Part shown: piece after piece, positions 1-6,128 of the stretch
How the letters are laid out: each line of letters opens with the position of its first letter
How positions within the stretch are numbered: position 1 is the stretch's first letter
Position numbers and translations under genes: made by a program
From: Flaviramulus sp.
Lineage (GTDB): Bacteria; Bacteroidota; Bacteroidia; Flavobacteriales; Flavobacteriaceae
Assembly: GCA_023255235.1 (NCBI GenBank)
Contig: JALRJA010000226.1
Location: forward strand, 1-6,129
Direction of reading: 5' to 3'
DNA length: 6,129 nt
Notes under the pieces: generated by a model
What the model saw: only the letters and a program-made list of their open reading frames with translations
Databases searched by the model: none
What the model was told of the DNA's origin: nothing

Positions 1-1
1 T

Positions 2-319
2 GTACAAATGGGACTTTTAGAGAAAAACGTTTCTTGGGTATCTTTATTTATTGCACTTGCACCGATGCTTGGTTTCATGGGTACGGTAATTGGTATGATT
101 CAAGCTTTTGATAAAATTGAAGCTGCCGGAGACATGCAACCTTCACTTGTAGCTGGAGGTATTAAAGTTGCTCTTTTAACAACCGTATTTGGTTTGGTAG
201 TAGCTATTATACTTCAAATTTTTTACAATTATATTATTGGTAAAATTGATAGTATTGTTAATGATATGGAAGACGCTTCTATTACATTAATGGATCTATT
301 AATTAGAAACAAAAAATAA
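2..319 (+). CDS. exbB: ExbB/TolQ/MotA-family proton channel protein, C-terminal part (5' end outside window)
   Basis: The frame is open from the first bases (V-Q before the Met at position 8), so that Met is internal and the gene starts upstream. The visible 105 residues hold the last two membrane helices of the family. The first, roughly residues 12-36, contains APMLGFMGTVIGM; the second, roughly 54-79, contains GGIKVALLTTVFGLVVAI. The Thr in GTVIGM and the Thr pair in ALLTTVFG sit where ExbB/TolQ proteins have the pore-lining threonines of the proton path. A charged cytoplasmic tail ends in RNKK. In this family ExbB forms the ring-shaped inner-membrane channel in which ExbD sits, using proton flow to drive TonB-dependent transport. 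It ends in tandem stops (TAATAA) 25 bases before the next gene and is co-directional with two exbD genes, which supports ExbB over MotA or TolQ. Missing: the N-terminal helix and the cytoplasmic domain. Confidence 0.93.
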   Translation, partial: VQMGLLEKNVSWVSLFIALAPMLGFMGTVIGMIQAFDKIEAAGDMQPSLVAGGIKVALLTTVFGLVVAIILQIFYNYIIGKIDSIVNDMEDASITLMDLLIRNKK

Positions 320-344
320 TAATATAATTTAAATTCAAAAAATT

Positions 345-794
345 ATGAATTCACAAAAAATAATAACTATCATATTAGGAATAGTTGGCGTTATTTCTGC
401 CTTATTCCTCTTTATGATAATTAACACAGGAGACGATGCTATAAAAGCAGGAGAGTCAAATGGTGTTGTTACAACATTTATGTACATTGCCTATATGGTG
501 TTACTCATTGTTATTGGCATTGTATTATTATTTGTTTTTAAAGGATTGCTATCAGGAAATATTAAAAAAACCTTAATGACAGTTGGTGCTTTTTTAGCCG
601 TAGTTATTATATCTTATATTATTTCATCTGGTACCGATTTAGATTTACAGCCTTTTATTGATAAAGGTGTAAACCTAACTGAAGCTACATCAAAACTAGT
701 AGGAGCAGGATTATATACCTTTTACTTTCTAGCAATAATTGCTATTGGCTCTATGTTATATGGTGGTTCAAAAAAACTTTCTAACAATAAATAA
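345..794 (+). CDS. Four-helix inner-membrane protein of unknown function in the exbB-exbD operon
   Basis: I do not recognise a named family. The 149-residue protein has four hydrophobic segments at about residues 6-27, 42-65, 77-94 and 119-140. Short polar loops join them, including an acidic one (GTDLDLQPFIDKG, about 96-108), and the tail is basic and Asn-rich (SKKLSNNK). There is no signal peptidase or lipobox signal, so it should be an integral inner-membrane protein. The ATG at 345 fits because it lies 25 bases after exbB and gives a normal start directly before the first helix; upstream is AT-rich with no Shine-Dalgarno, as usual in Bacteroidota. Only 3 bases separate its stop from the first exbD, so it must be co-expressed with the motor. 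Inference from position alone: an accessory subunit or assembly factor of the ExbB-ExbD complex. No catalytic motif is visible. Confidence 0.9.
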   Translation: MNSQKIITIILGIVGVISALFLFMIINTGDDAIKAGESNGVVTTFMYIAYMVLLIVIGIVLLFVFKGLLSGNIKKTLMTVGAFLAVVIISYIISSGTDLDLQPFIDKGVNLTEATSKLVGAGLYTFYFLAIIAIGSMLYGGSKKLSNNK

Positions 795-797
795 GAT

Positions 798-1382
798 ATG
801 GCAAAAAGAGCAGCACCCGAAGTAAATGCAGGCTCCATGGCCGACATTGCGTTTTTACTATTAATTTTCTTCTTAGTAACAACTACTATAGAGACAGATT
901 CTGGTTTAAACAGAAAACTCCCTCCAATAGAAGAAACAGAACCTCCAATTATTAAGCAAAAAAACATTTTTACTGTTTTACTAAACGGAAAAGACCAGTT
1001 ACTTGTTGAAGACGAATTAATGGAAGTTAAAGACTTGAGAAAAGCAGCCATAGAGTTTTTAGATAACAACGGAGATGGAACTTGCGATTTTTGTAATGGC
1101 AAAAAAGATCCTAATTCTTCTGATAACCCAGATAAGGCAATTATTTCTTTAAAAAACGAACGTGAAACTACCTATAAAACATATATAGCTGTACAAAACG
1201 AACTCGTTGCAGCTTATAACGAGCTAAGAAACACAAGAGCTTTAAATCTATACGGTAAGTCTTTTACAGAAATGGAAGCCAATTATAATGATGTAAATTG
1301 GCCTGGAAACAAAGAGAAGTTAAAAGAGCAGATAGAACAAATAAAAATTGAGTATCCTCAAAAACTCTCAGAAGTACAATAA
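798..1382 (+). CDS. exbD: ExbD/TolR-family protein, long form with a CxxC/DNNGDG insertion
   Basis: The N terminus (MAKRAAPEVNAGSMADIAFL) is the standard ExbD start: a short basic cytoplasmic tail, then one membrane helix at about residues 15-30. Asp16 is at the position of the family's essential membrane aspartate (Asp25 in E. coli ExbD), which takes part in proton transfer. The rest is periplasmic. At 194 residues it is longer than a typical ExbD (about 140). The extra sequence has two parts: a loop at about 88-112 with DNNGDG (89-94) followed by Cys96 and Cys99, and a helical charged C-terminal part (about 118-194). The DNNGDG stretch resembles a calcium-binding loop and the CxxC could form a disulfide or bind metal; both are inferences. 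It follows the membrane protein gene by 3 bases and ends in TAATAA. The expected role is the moving periplasmic arm of the proton-driven motor with ExbB. Confidence 0.94.
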   Translation: MAKRAAPEVNAGSMADIAFLLLIFFLVTTTIETDSGLNRKLPPIEETEPPIIKQKNIFTVLLNGKDQLLVEDELMEVKDLRKAAIEFLDNNGDGTCDFCNGKKDPNSSDNPDKAIISLKNERETTYKTYIAVQNELVAAYNELRNTRALNLYGKSFTEMEANYNDVNWPGNKEKLKEQIEQIKIEYPQKLSEVQ

Positions 1383-1400
1383 TAACATTTAACATTTAAC
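1383..1400 (+). repeat. Short 7-base tandem repeat (TAACATT) between the two exbD genes
   Basis: TAACATT occurs twice in a row (1383-1389, 1390-1396), followed by a partial third copy (TAAC, 1397-1400). It fills most of the 22-base gap between the exbD genes, and its first TAA doubles as a second in-frame stop after the upstream gene. It is probably AT-rich spacer made by slippage; no function is claimed. Confidence 0.5.
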
Positions 1401-1404
1401 AAAT

Positions 1405-1881
1405 ATGTCTAAATTTAAAAAGAAAAAAGGAGGCGAAATTCCTGCAGTAAATACAGCAGCACTACCAGATATTGTTTTTATGTTATTATTCTTTTTTATG
1501 GTTGCTACAGTAATGAGGCAAAACACCCTAATGATAGAAAATAATTTACCTTTTGCAGATCAAGTAGAAAAACTTGACAAAAAGGATTTGGTTATGTATA
1601 TCTATGCCGGTAAGCCAAGTGAAAATTATAAGCAGTATGGTACAGAAGCAAAAATTCAGCTCAATGATAAATTTGCCGACGTAAACGAAATAGCTGCTTT
1701 TATTGCCGCTGAACGCGCTTCAAAACGAGAAGAATTAATACCCTTTTTAACTACTGCTCTTAAAGTAGATAGTGATGCAAACATGGGTTTAATTGGTGAT
1801 ATTAAACAAGAATTGCGTAAAGTGAATGCCCTAAAAATTAATTATACTACTAAAAAAGGTAGTGTGTTAGGGAGAAATTAA
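1405..1881 (+). CDS. exbD: ExbD/TolR-family protein, second copy
   Basis: This is a second, clearly different ExbD of 158 residues. A strongly basic cytoplasmic tail (KFKKKKGG, residues 3-10) is followed by the family signature NTAALPDIVFMLLFFFMVAT (16-35). Asp22 is the conserved membrane aspartate of the proton path, and the helix spans about 20-37. The periplasmic domain ends in a recognisable ExbD core: DSDANMGLIGDIKQELRKV (122-140), then a beta strand ALKINYTT. It lacks the CxxC insertion of its neighbour. Two non-identical ExbD proteins beside one ExbB suggest a heteromeric arm or two alternative ones; which applies cannot be told from sequence. The ATG at 1405 is chosen because it gives the normal basic tail. 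The gene is the last of the operon and a hairpin terminator begins 24 bases after its stop. Confidence 0.94.
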   Translation: MSKFKKKKGGEIPAVNTAALPDIVFMLLFFFMVATVMRQNTLMIENNLPFADQVEKLDKKDLVMYIYAGKPSENYKQYGTEAKIQLNDKFADVNEIAAFIAAERASKREELIPFLTTALKVDSDANMGLIGDIKQELRKVNALKINYTTKKGSVLGRN

Positions 1882-1905
1882 TTACATATTCTTGTAATGT
1901 TATAA

Positions 1906-1947
1906 AAAAGGCGTTTTGATATTTTCAAAACGCCTTTTATTTTTTTT
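1906..1947 (+). terminator. Rho-independent terminator closing the exbB-exbD operon
   Basis: A perfect 14-base-pair stem (AAAAGGCGTTTTGA at 1906-1919 with TCAAAACGCCTTTT at 1925-1938) encloses a 5-base loop (TATTT). It is followed, after one A, by eight T residues (1940-1947). An A-run just before the stem would provide a shorter T-run on the other strand, so weak action there is possible, though no gene reads in from that side. It separates the exbD operon from the next gene, which therefore needs its own promoter. The remaining bases up to 2009 are AT-rich and contain no promoter match I trust. Confidence 0.9.
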
Positions 1948-2009
1948 AGATTTATAATTTTAAGTATCATTGTGAACTTAATATTTAGAACAGAAACTAC
2001 TTTTTTTAA

Positions 2010-2702
2010 ATGAAATACGCTATTATAACCTGTTTGTTTTTATTAAATACAACTACTTCTTTCACACAAGAAACCGAAGCAAAAGAAGTAGATTCCCTAT
2101 ATAAAGAAGATCAATTTTATGCAGGAGTTACTTATAATTTAATTAACAAGATGCCCGATGGTCTTTCTCAAAGTGGCTTTTCATTAGGTTTTCACCTAGG
2201 CTTTATAAAAGATATGCCAATTAACAAACATAGAAATATAGCTATTGGAGTTGGGCTTGGGCTTTCTGCAAACACATTTAACCAAAACTTGCTCATTAAT
2301 AAAGACACAAATAATGCATTTACATATAACATTATTCAAGGTGCTAATACCTATACTAAAAACAAATTCTCTAATTATTTAATAGAATTACCTATTGAGT
2401 TTAGATGGCGAACATCAACCGCAACAAATTACAATTTTTGGCGTATTTACACAGGATTTAAAATAGGCTATGTTTTAACAAATACATCAAAATATGAAGG
2501 CGATTTAGGAACCATTAAATTTAATAACAATAAGGCATTTAATGACTTACAGTATGGATTAAGCATAAGTGCAGGCTATAATACTTGGAATATCTATTTA
2601 TACTACCCTTTAAATCCAATTTTTTCAAATCAAGCACTATTAAACGGCAGCAATATAAACATAGAAGCTATTAAAATAGGTCTCATGTTTTATGTATTAT
2701 AA
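2010..2702 (+). CDS. Outer-membrane beta-barrel protein of the PorT / OMP_b-brl type
   Basis: The 230-residue protein starts with a Sec signal peptide (Met-Lys, hydrophobic CLFLL, then a Thr/Ser-rich stretch to about residue 20, likely cut before QETEAK). The mature part alternates hydrophobic and polar residues as in barrel strands: QFYAGVTYNLI (about 36-46), GFSLGFHLGFIKD, NIAIGVGLGLSANTF, YLIELPIEFRWRT (about 123-135), FWRIYTGFKIGYVLT (about 143-157), QYGLSISAGY and a final strand AIKIGLMFYVL. The 'YLIELPIEFRWR' segment matches the pattern 'YLEIPLLLKY' typical of Bacteroidota PorT-like barrels. The size fits an 8-stranded barrel. PorT/SprT itself belongs to the type IX secretion machinery, but many paralogues share this fold and no other secretion gene is nearby, so the specific role stays open. 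It lies behind a terminator as its own unit and overlaps the opposing gene at its last six bases. Confidence 0.82.
   Translation: MKYAIITCLFLLNTTTSFTQETEAKEVDSLYKEDQFYAGVTYNLINKMPDGLSQSGFSLGFHLGFIKDMPINKHRNIAIGVGLGLSANTFNQNLLINKDTNNAFTYNIIQGANTYTKNKFSNYLIELPIEFRWRTSTATNYNFWRIYTGFKIGYVLTNTSKYEGDLGTIKFNNNKAFNDLQYGLSISAGYNTWNIYLYYPLNPIFSNQALLNGSNINIEAIKIGLMFYVL
2697..2702. other. Shared palindromic stop: TTATAA ends two convergent genes
   Basis: The hexamer TTATAA equals its own reverse complement. On the + strand it reads Leu (TTA) then stop (TAA) for the beta-barrel gene; on the - strand it reads Leu then stop for the PAP2-like gene. The genes therefore overlap by six bases and leave no room for a terminator between them. 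Confidence 0.95.
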
Positions 2703-3302
2703 CCAGTAGTTTGCCATAACTAATTGCGGCAATACACCAATAAAAACACCCATAATAAGCTCTAAACTAGTATGAGCCTTTACATGCAATCTAGATGTAG
2801 CTACAGCACCTATAATAATACTTGATAAAGCTAGAATGCCATTTATATTAATACTAAAATGAATACTTAGTATTACTAAAAACATAAAAACATAAGAAAC
2901 AGCAATCATGTGAATGCTTACTTTAAATTTTAAAACAGCCAATATTAAACAGGTAATGTTTGATATAAGAATTCCTAAGAAGAAAAAATAAAGTTCTATA
3001 ATTTGAGATGATTGTAGAACACGCATTAAAACTAAACTTATTATAATACAATTTAATATTAACGGAAATATCCTTTCTTTAGTTGTTTCAAGGTTTACAG
3101 ATTCAACTTTTTTAACAGTTTTTAAAAGAAAGAATAGTAAAATGGGTAATATAAAAGTTAATATAAATAGCGAAATTAATTTTGCCGTAATAATATCTTT
3201 TGAAAAAAATCGAGGCGATTTATAGAAGTAAAAAATAACACCAAGAAGCGGCATTATTAAAGGATGAAAAATATACGAGATACTTTTTAAGAGCCTATCC
3301 AT
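2697..3302 (-). CDS. PAP2-like integral membrane protein with degenerate phosphatase motifs
   Basis: This 201-residue, very hydrophobic protein has about six membrane segments (roughly residues 11-27, 39-60, 81-95, 103-124, 131-149, 153-169, with a short one at 183-196). It carries what looks like the PAP2 (phosphatidic acid phosphatase / lipid phosphatase) motif set. SRLHVKAHTSLE (170-181) fits motif C3 (SR-x5-H-x3-D) with Glu replacing Asp. SIH (129-131) sits where PSGH would be, keeping the catalytic His. KERIFP (75-80) is a loose match to KX6RP. By family knowledge PAP2 enzymes remove phosphate from lipid phosphates such as undecaprenyl pyrophosphate; whether this one is active is uncertain. 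Its ATG overlaps the rpoN stop by one base (TAATG), implying coupled translation with rpoN. I read it as a flavobacterial PAP2-related protein, but a non-enzymatic membrane protein is possible. Confidence 0.88.
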   Translation of the reverse strand: MDRLLKSISYIFHPLIMPLLGVIFYFYKSPRFFSKDIITAKLISLFILTFILPILLFFLLKTVKKVESVNLETTKERIFPLILNCIIISLVLMRVLQSSQIIELYFFFLGILISNITCLILAVLKFKVSIHMIAVSYVFMFLVILSIHFSININGILALSSIIIGAVATSRLHVKAHTSLELIMGVFIGVLPQLVMANYWL

Positions 3303-4762
3303 TATATTTTTTTTCGCAATCTAGCAACCGGAATATCTAGTTGCTCTCTATATTTAGCTACAGTACGCCTTGCAATAGGATAGCCTTTTTCTTTTAAAAT
3401 TAAAGCTAGAGCATCATCTGTTAAGGGCTTTTTTTTGTTTTCTTCATCAATAACTGTTTCTAAAATTTTCTTAATTTCTCTAGTTGATACATCTTCTCCT
3501 TGATCATTTTTCATAGATTCTGAAAAAAACTCTTTTATCAATTTAGTTCCATAAGGTGTGTCAACATATTTGCTGTTGGCTACACGAGATACTGTAGATA
3601 CATCCATGTTAATTTCATCGGCAATATCTTTTAAAATCATTGGTTTTAAGTTGCGTTCATCGCCTGTTAAAAAATACTCTTTTTGATAGTGCATAATAGC
3701 ACTCATAGTTACAAATAAGGTTTGCTGGCGTTGTTTTATAGCTTCAATAAACCATTTTGCGGCATCTAGTTTTTGTTTAATGAAGATGACAGCATCTTTT
3801 TGAGATTTTGATTTTTCTTTAGAATCTTTATAGCCTTTAAGCATGTTGTTATATTCTTTAGAAACATGAAGTTCTGGGGCATTTCTGCCATTTAAGGTTA
3901 ATTCTAATTCTCCATCAATAATTTTAATAGCAAAATCTGGAACAACGTGTTCTACAATTCTATTATTTCCAGAATATGAACCACCAGGTTTAGGGTTTAA
4001 ATGTTCAATTTCTGATATGGCGGCTTTAAGTTGAATTTCAGAAATACTAAACTTTTGAAGTAATTTTTTGTAATGTTTTTTGGTAAAAGGATCAAATGCT
4101 TTTTCAATAATAGTGATAGCTAGTTCTGTGTCGGCTGTTTTTTCTTTTCGGTGTAATTGAATACTTAAACACTCTTGAAGGTTTCTAGCACCTACACCAG
4201 CCGGGTCTAGTTGGTGTACAACTTTTAAAACTTTTTGGATGTTTTCTTCTGTTGTGAATACATTTTGGGTAAATGCCAAATCATCCATAATATCACTTAA
4301 ATCTCTTCTTATATACCCACTTTCGTCAATGCTACCTACTAAAAATTCTGCAATATCACGTTCTTCATCAGTTAGTCTGTAAGTATTTAATTGATTTACT
4401 AAATATTGAGTAAACGAAGTTCCTGCAGCGTAAGGCATGGTTTTCTCCTCATCATCAGGGCTGTAATTATTAACCTGAGTACGATAGTCTGGTATTTCAT
4501 CATCACTTAAATAGACATCAACATCAATTTCGTCGTTACCAATAGTTTCACTGTCGTTAAAATCATCTGTAGAATTATCAAAATCTGAATCAAATTCTGT
4601 TTCAGTAGCTTCTTTTCCGCCTTCTAAGGCTGGGTTTTCTTCCAGTTCTTGCTTTAAACGTTGTTCAAAGGCTTGGGTAGGCAACTGTATCAATTTCATT
4701 AATTGAATTTGTTGCGGCGAAAGCTTTTGTGATAATTTAAATTGTAAATGTTGTTTAAGCAT
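3302..4762 (-). CDS. rpoN: RNA polymerase sigma-54 factor RpoN
   Basis: Complete, 486 residues, the normal length for RpoN. Region I (about 1-48) is the Gln/Leu-rich activator-responsive part (LKQHLQFKLSQKLSPQQIQL, then the ELEENPALE motif). Region II (about 51-92) is an acidic linker with 18 Asp/Glu in 42 residues. The core-polymerase-binding domain follows (about 112-290; e.g. DIAEFLVGSIDESGYI and HQLDPAGVGARNLQECLSIQL). The helix-turn-helix signature (about 374-393, PMILKDIADEINMDVSTVSR) and the invariant RpoN box ARRTVAKYRE (464-473), which contacts the -24 element, are both intact. It directs polymerase to -24/-12 promoters that need an AAA+ activator; no such activator is in this window. 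It lies 71 bases downstream of asnS on the same strand and is coupled to the PAP2-like gene by TAATG. The 71-base gap shows no hairpin, so read-through from asnS is plausible. Confidence 0.98.
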   Translation of the reverse strand: MLKQHLQFKLSQKLSPQQIQLMKLIQLPTQAFEQRLKQELEENPALEGGKEATETEFDSDFDNSTDDFNDSETIGNDEIDVDVYLSDDEIPDYRTQVNNYSPDDEEKTMPYAAGTSFTQYLVNQLNTYRLTDEERDIAEFLVGSIDESGYIRRDLSDIMDDLAFTQNVFTTEENIQKVLKVVHQLDPAGVGARNLQECLSIQLHRKEKTADTELAITIIEKAFDPFTKKHYKKLLQKFSISEIQLKAAISEIEHLNPKPGGSYSGNNRIVEHVVPDFAIKIIDGELELTLNGRNAPELHVSKEYNNMLKGYKDSKEKSKSQKDAVIFIKQKLDAAKWFIEAIKQRQQTLFVTMSAIMHYQKEYFLTGDERNLKPMILKDIADEINMDVSTVSRVANSKYVDTPYGTKLIKEFFSESMKNDQGEDVSTREIKKILETVIDEENKKKPLTDDALALILKEKGYPIARRTVAKYREQLDIPVARLRKKI

Positions 4763-4833
4763 GCTTGAATTTAAAAGTAATTACTTAAATAAAAAAAGAC
4801 TATTTCACATAGTAACTTGAGGTTAAAAACATA

Positions 4834-6021
4834 TTAAAATTCGGCATTTTGTGGTGTTCTTGGATAAGGAATTACATCTCTAATATTACTCATACCAGTA
4901 ACAAACATCACTAAACGCTCAAAGCCCAAACCAAAACCAGAGTGCACAGCAGTACCATATTTGCGTAAATCTAAATACCACCAAAGGTCTTCTTCTGGAA
5001 TATTAATAGCCGCCATTTTTTTCTTTAAAACATCTAAACGCTCTTCACGTTGAGCTCCTCCTACAATTTCGCCAATTCCCGGAAATAATATATCCATAGC
5101 TCTAACGGTTTTCCCGTCATCGTTTAAACGCATATAAAAAGCTTTTATGTTTGCAGGGTAATCAAATAATATAACTGGGCATTTAAAGTGTTTTTCAACA
5201 AGAAAACGCTCGTGTTCACTTTGTAAATCTGTTCCCCATTGGGTTATTAAATACTTGAATTTCTTCTTTTTATTAGGTTTTGAATTTCTTAAAATATCAA
5301 TAGCTTCTGTATAACTTACACGCTTAAAGTGATTATCGGTTACAAACTTTAGTTTTTCAATTAAAGTCATATCGCTACGTTCTGCTTGCGGTTTTGTTTT
5401 CTCTTCGTCTTGTAAGCGTTTGTCTAAAAAGTGTAAATCTTCCTCATTATTTTTAAGAATATATGATATAACCGATTTCATAAAATCTTCGGCTAAATCC
5501 ATATTACCAGCTAAATCTAAAAAAGCGACTTCGGGTTCAATCATCCAAAACTCAGCTAAATGACGAGAGGTATTAGAGTTTTCGGCTCTAAAAGTTGGTC
5601 CAAATGTATATACTTTACCTAGCGACATGGCATACGTTTCTGCTTCTAGTTGCCCAGAAACGGTTAAATTAGTTTCTTTTCCAAAGAAATCTTTTGAATA
5701 ATCAATATTGCCTGTATCATCTTTTGGAAGGTTTTTAACATCCATACTGGTAACTTGAAACATTTCTCCGGCACCTTCGGCATCACTTCCTGTAATAATA
5801 GGAGCGTGCATGTAATAAAACCCATTATCATTAAAATACTTGTGAATAGCAAAAGACAACGCCGACCGTAAACGCATAACAGCACTAAATGTATTGGTTC
5901 GCGTTCTTAAATGGGCATTTTCTCTTAAAAACTCAAAGGAGTGTTTTTTAGGTTGAATAGGGTATGTTTCTGGGTCTGAATCGCCTAAAATAATTAACTC
6001 ACTAACTTGAATTTCAAGGCT
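4834..6021 (-). CDS. asnS: Asparaginyl-tRNA synthetase, 5' end missing at a junction
   Basis: A class II aminoacyl-tRNA synthetase that charges tRNA-Asn with asparagine in the cytoplasm. About 395 residues are recognisable, starting mid-protein at [20 protein letters not shown], the end of the N-terminal OB-fold region. The Met at 5877 is internal (normally ...[20 protein letters not shown]...), so it is not the start. Numbered from that Met: motif 1 region with [17 protein letters not shown] (24-40); motif 2 with [19 protein letters not shown] (93-111) and its Arg/Glu pair FRAE; motif 3 with GFGLGFERL (314-322) and its catalytic Arg. The C terminus [15 protein letters not shown] is the normal AsnRS ending. 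AsnRS rather than AspRS is supported by the long [18 protein letters not shown] segment. Roughly the first 80-90 residues of a usual protein of about 480 are absent. Upstream of about 6021 the frame loses similarity and meets stop codons at 6052-6057. See the junction entry. Confidence 0.96.
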   Translation of the reverse strand, partial: SLEIQVSELIILGDSDPETYPIQPKKHSFEFLRENAHLRTRTNTFSAVMRLRSALSFAIHKYFNDNGFYYMHAPIITGSDAEGAGEMFQVTSMDVKNLPKDDTGNIDYSKDFFGKETNLTVSGQLEAETYAMSLGKVYTFGPTFRAENSNTSRHLAEFWMIEPEVAFLDLAGNMDLAEDFMKSVISYILKNNEEDLHFLDKRLQDEEKTKPQAERSDMTLIEKLKFVTDNHFKRVSYTEAIDILRNSKPNKKKKFKYLITQWGTDLQSEHERFLVEKHFKCPVILFDYPANIKAFYMRLNDDGKTVRAMDILFPGIGEIVGGAQREERLDVLKKKMAAINIPEEDLWWYLDLRKYGTAVHSGFGLGFERLVMFVTGMSNIRDVIPYPRTPQNAEF

Positions 6022-6128
6022 TTTATGAACTCGTGCTGGTCGATCTGCCCGTCATTATTCCTATCAATATCGGCGAAAACTTCCTTGATTCTGCTGGCTG
6101 CTCCGGCTCCGTCTCCAAGGTAATCTTC
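5994..6128 (-). pseudogene. EF-hand calcium-binding protein fragment, joined out of frame to asnS
   Basis: On the - strand, the frame entering from the window edge encodes 44 residues beginning EDYLGDGAGAASRIKEVF and ending at a TAA (5994-5996). Residues 22-33 (6030-6065) are a textbook 12-residue EF-hand loop, [12 protein letters not shown]: Asp1, Asn3, Asp5, Gly6, Ile8, Asp9 and Glu12 are all as required to bind calcium. A helix with hydrophobic spacing (RIKEVFADI) precedes it and EFIKALK follows, so it is a complete helix-loop-helix. True homology probably ends near residue 38; the last few residues and the stop are asnS read in another frame. The codons include AGA and AGG for Arg and the GC is about 51%, unlike the rest of the window. 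The parent gene cannot be named: calmodulin-like or kinase-linked EF-hands of a eukaryote, or a bacterial EF-hand protein, are all possible. The 5' end lies outside the window. Confidence 0.7.
6012..6027. other. Junction between asnS and unrelated EF-hand-coding DNA
   Basis: Left of this point the - strand frame is clean AsnRS. Right of it that frame gives VHK, then RADRPAR and two stops (TGA 6052-6054, TAA 6055-6057). GC content changes from 30 of 90 bases (5941-6030) to 50 of 99 (6031-6129). The exact breakpoint is uncertain by some 15 bases because AAAAGCCTT could belong to either side (KSL in AsnRS, IKAL in the EF-hand frame). Confidence 0.8.

Noticed and set aside
384..400. TTGGC...CTGC sequence resembling a sigma-54 -24/-12 promoter (GG-N10-GC)
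   Set aside because: It lies inside the four-helix membrane gene, matches the -12 element only partly, has no gene start at a suitable distance, and such matches arise by chance.
722..1102. Open frame of 126 codons on the - strand opposite the first exbD
   Set aside because: It lies antisense across the end of the four-helix gene and the start of a clear exbD, its translation shows no family pattern, and it is best explained as a shadow of the coding strand.
1062..1133. Link between the DNNGDG loop of ExbD and the EF-hand at the right edge as a shared calcium system
   Set aside because: The two lie about 5 kb apart, differ in composition and probable origin, and the EF-hand piece appears to be foreign to this genome.
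1881..1898. Small inverted repeat ATTACA ... TGTAAT after the second exbD
   Set aside because: Only 6 AT-rich base pairs; the nearby 14-base-pair hairpin explains termination.
1948..2009. Possible Bacteroidota promoter (TTG near 1970 and TACTTTTT near 1998) in front of the beta-barrel gene
   Set aside because: The -7 element is imperfect, the spacing to the TTG is too long, and the second element abuts the start codon, so I could not support it, although a promoter should exist in this gap.
5877..5877. Met at 5877 as the start of a short AsnRS
   Set aside because: Conserved AsnRS sequence continues in frame for another 48 codons upstream, so this Met is internal.
5664..5885. Open frame of 73 codons on the - strand within asnS
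   Set aside because: It is in another frame of a well-conserved AsnRS region and shows no independent similarity; a shadow frame.
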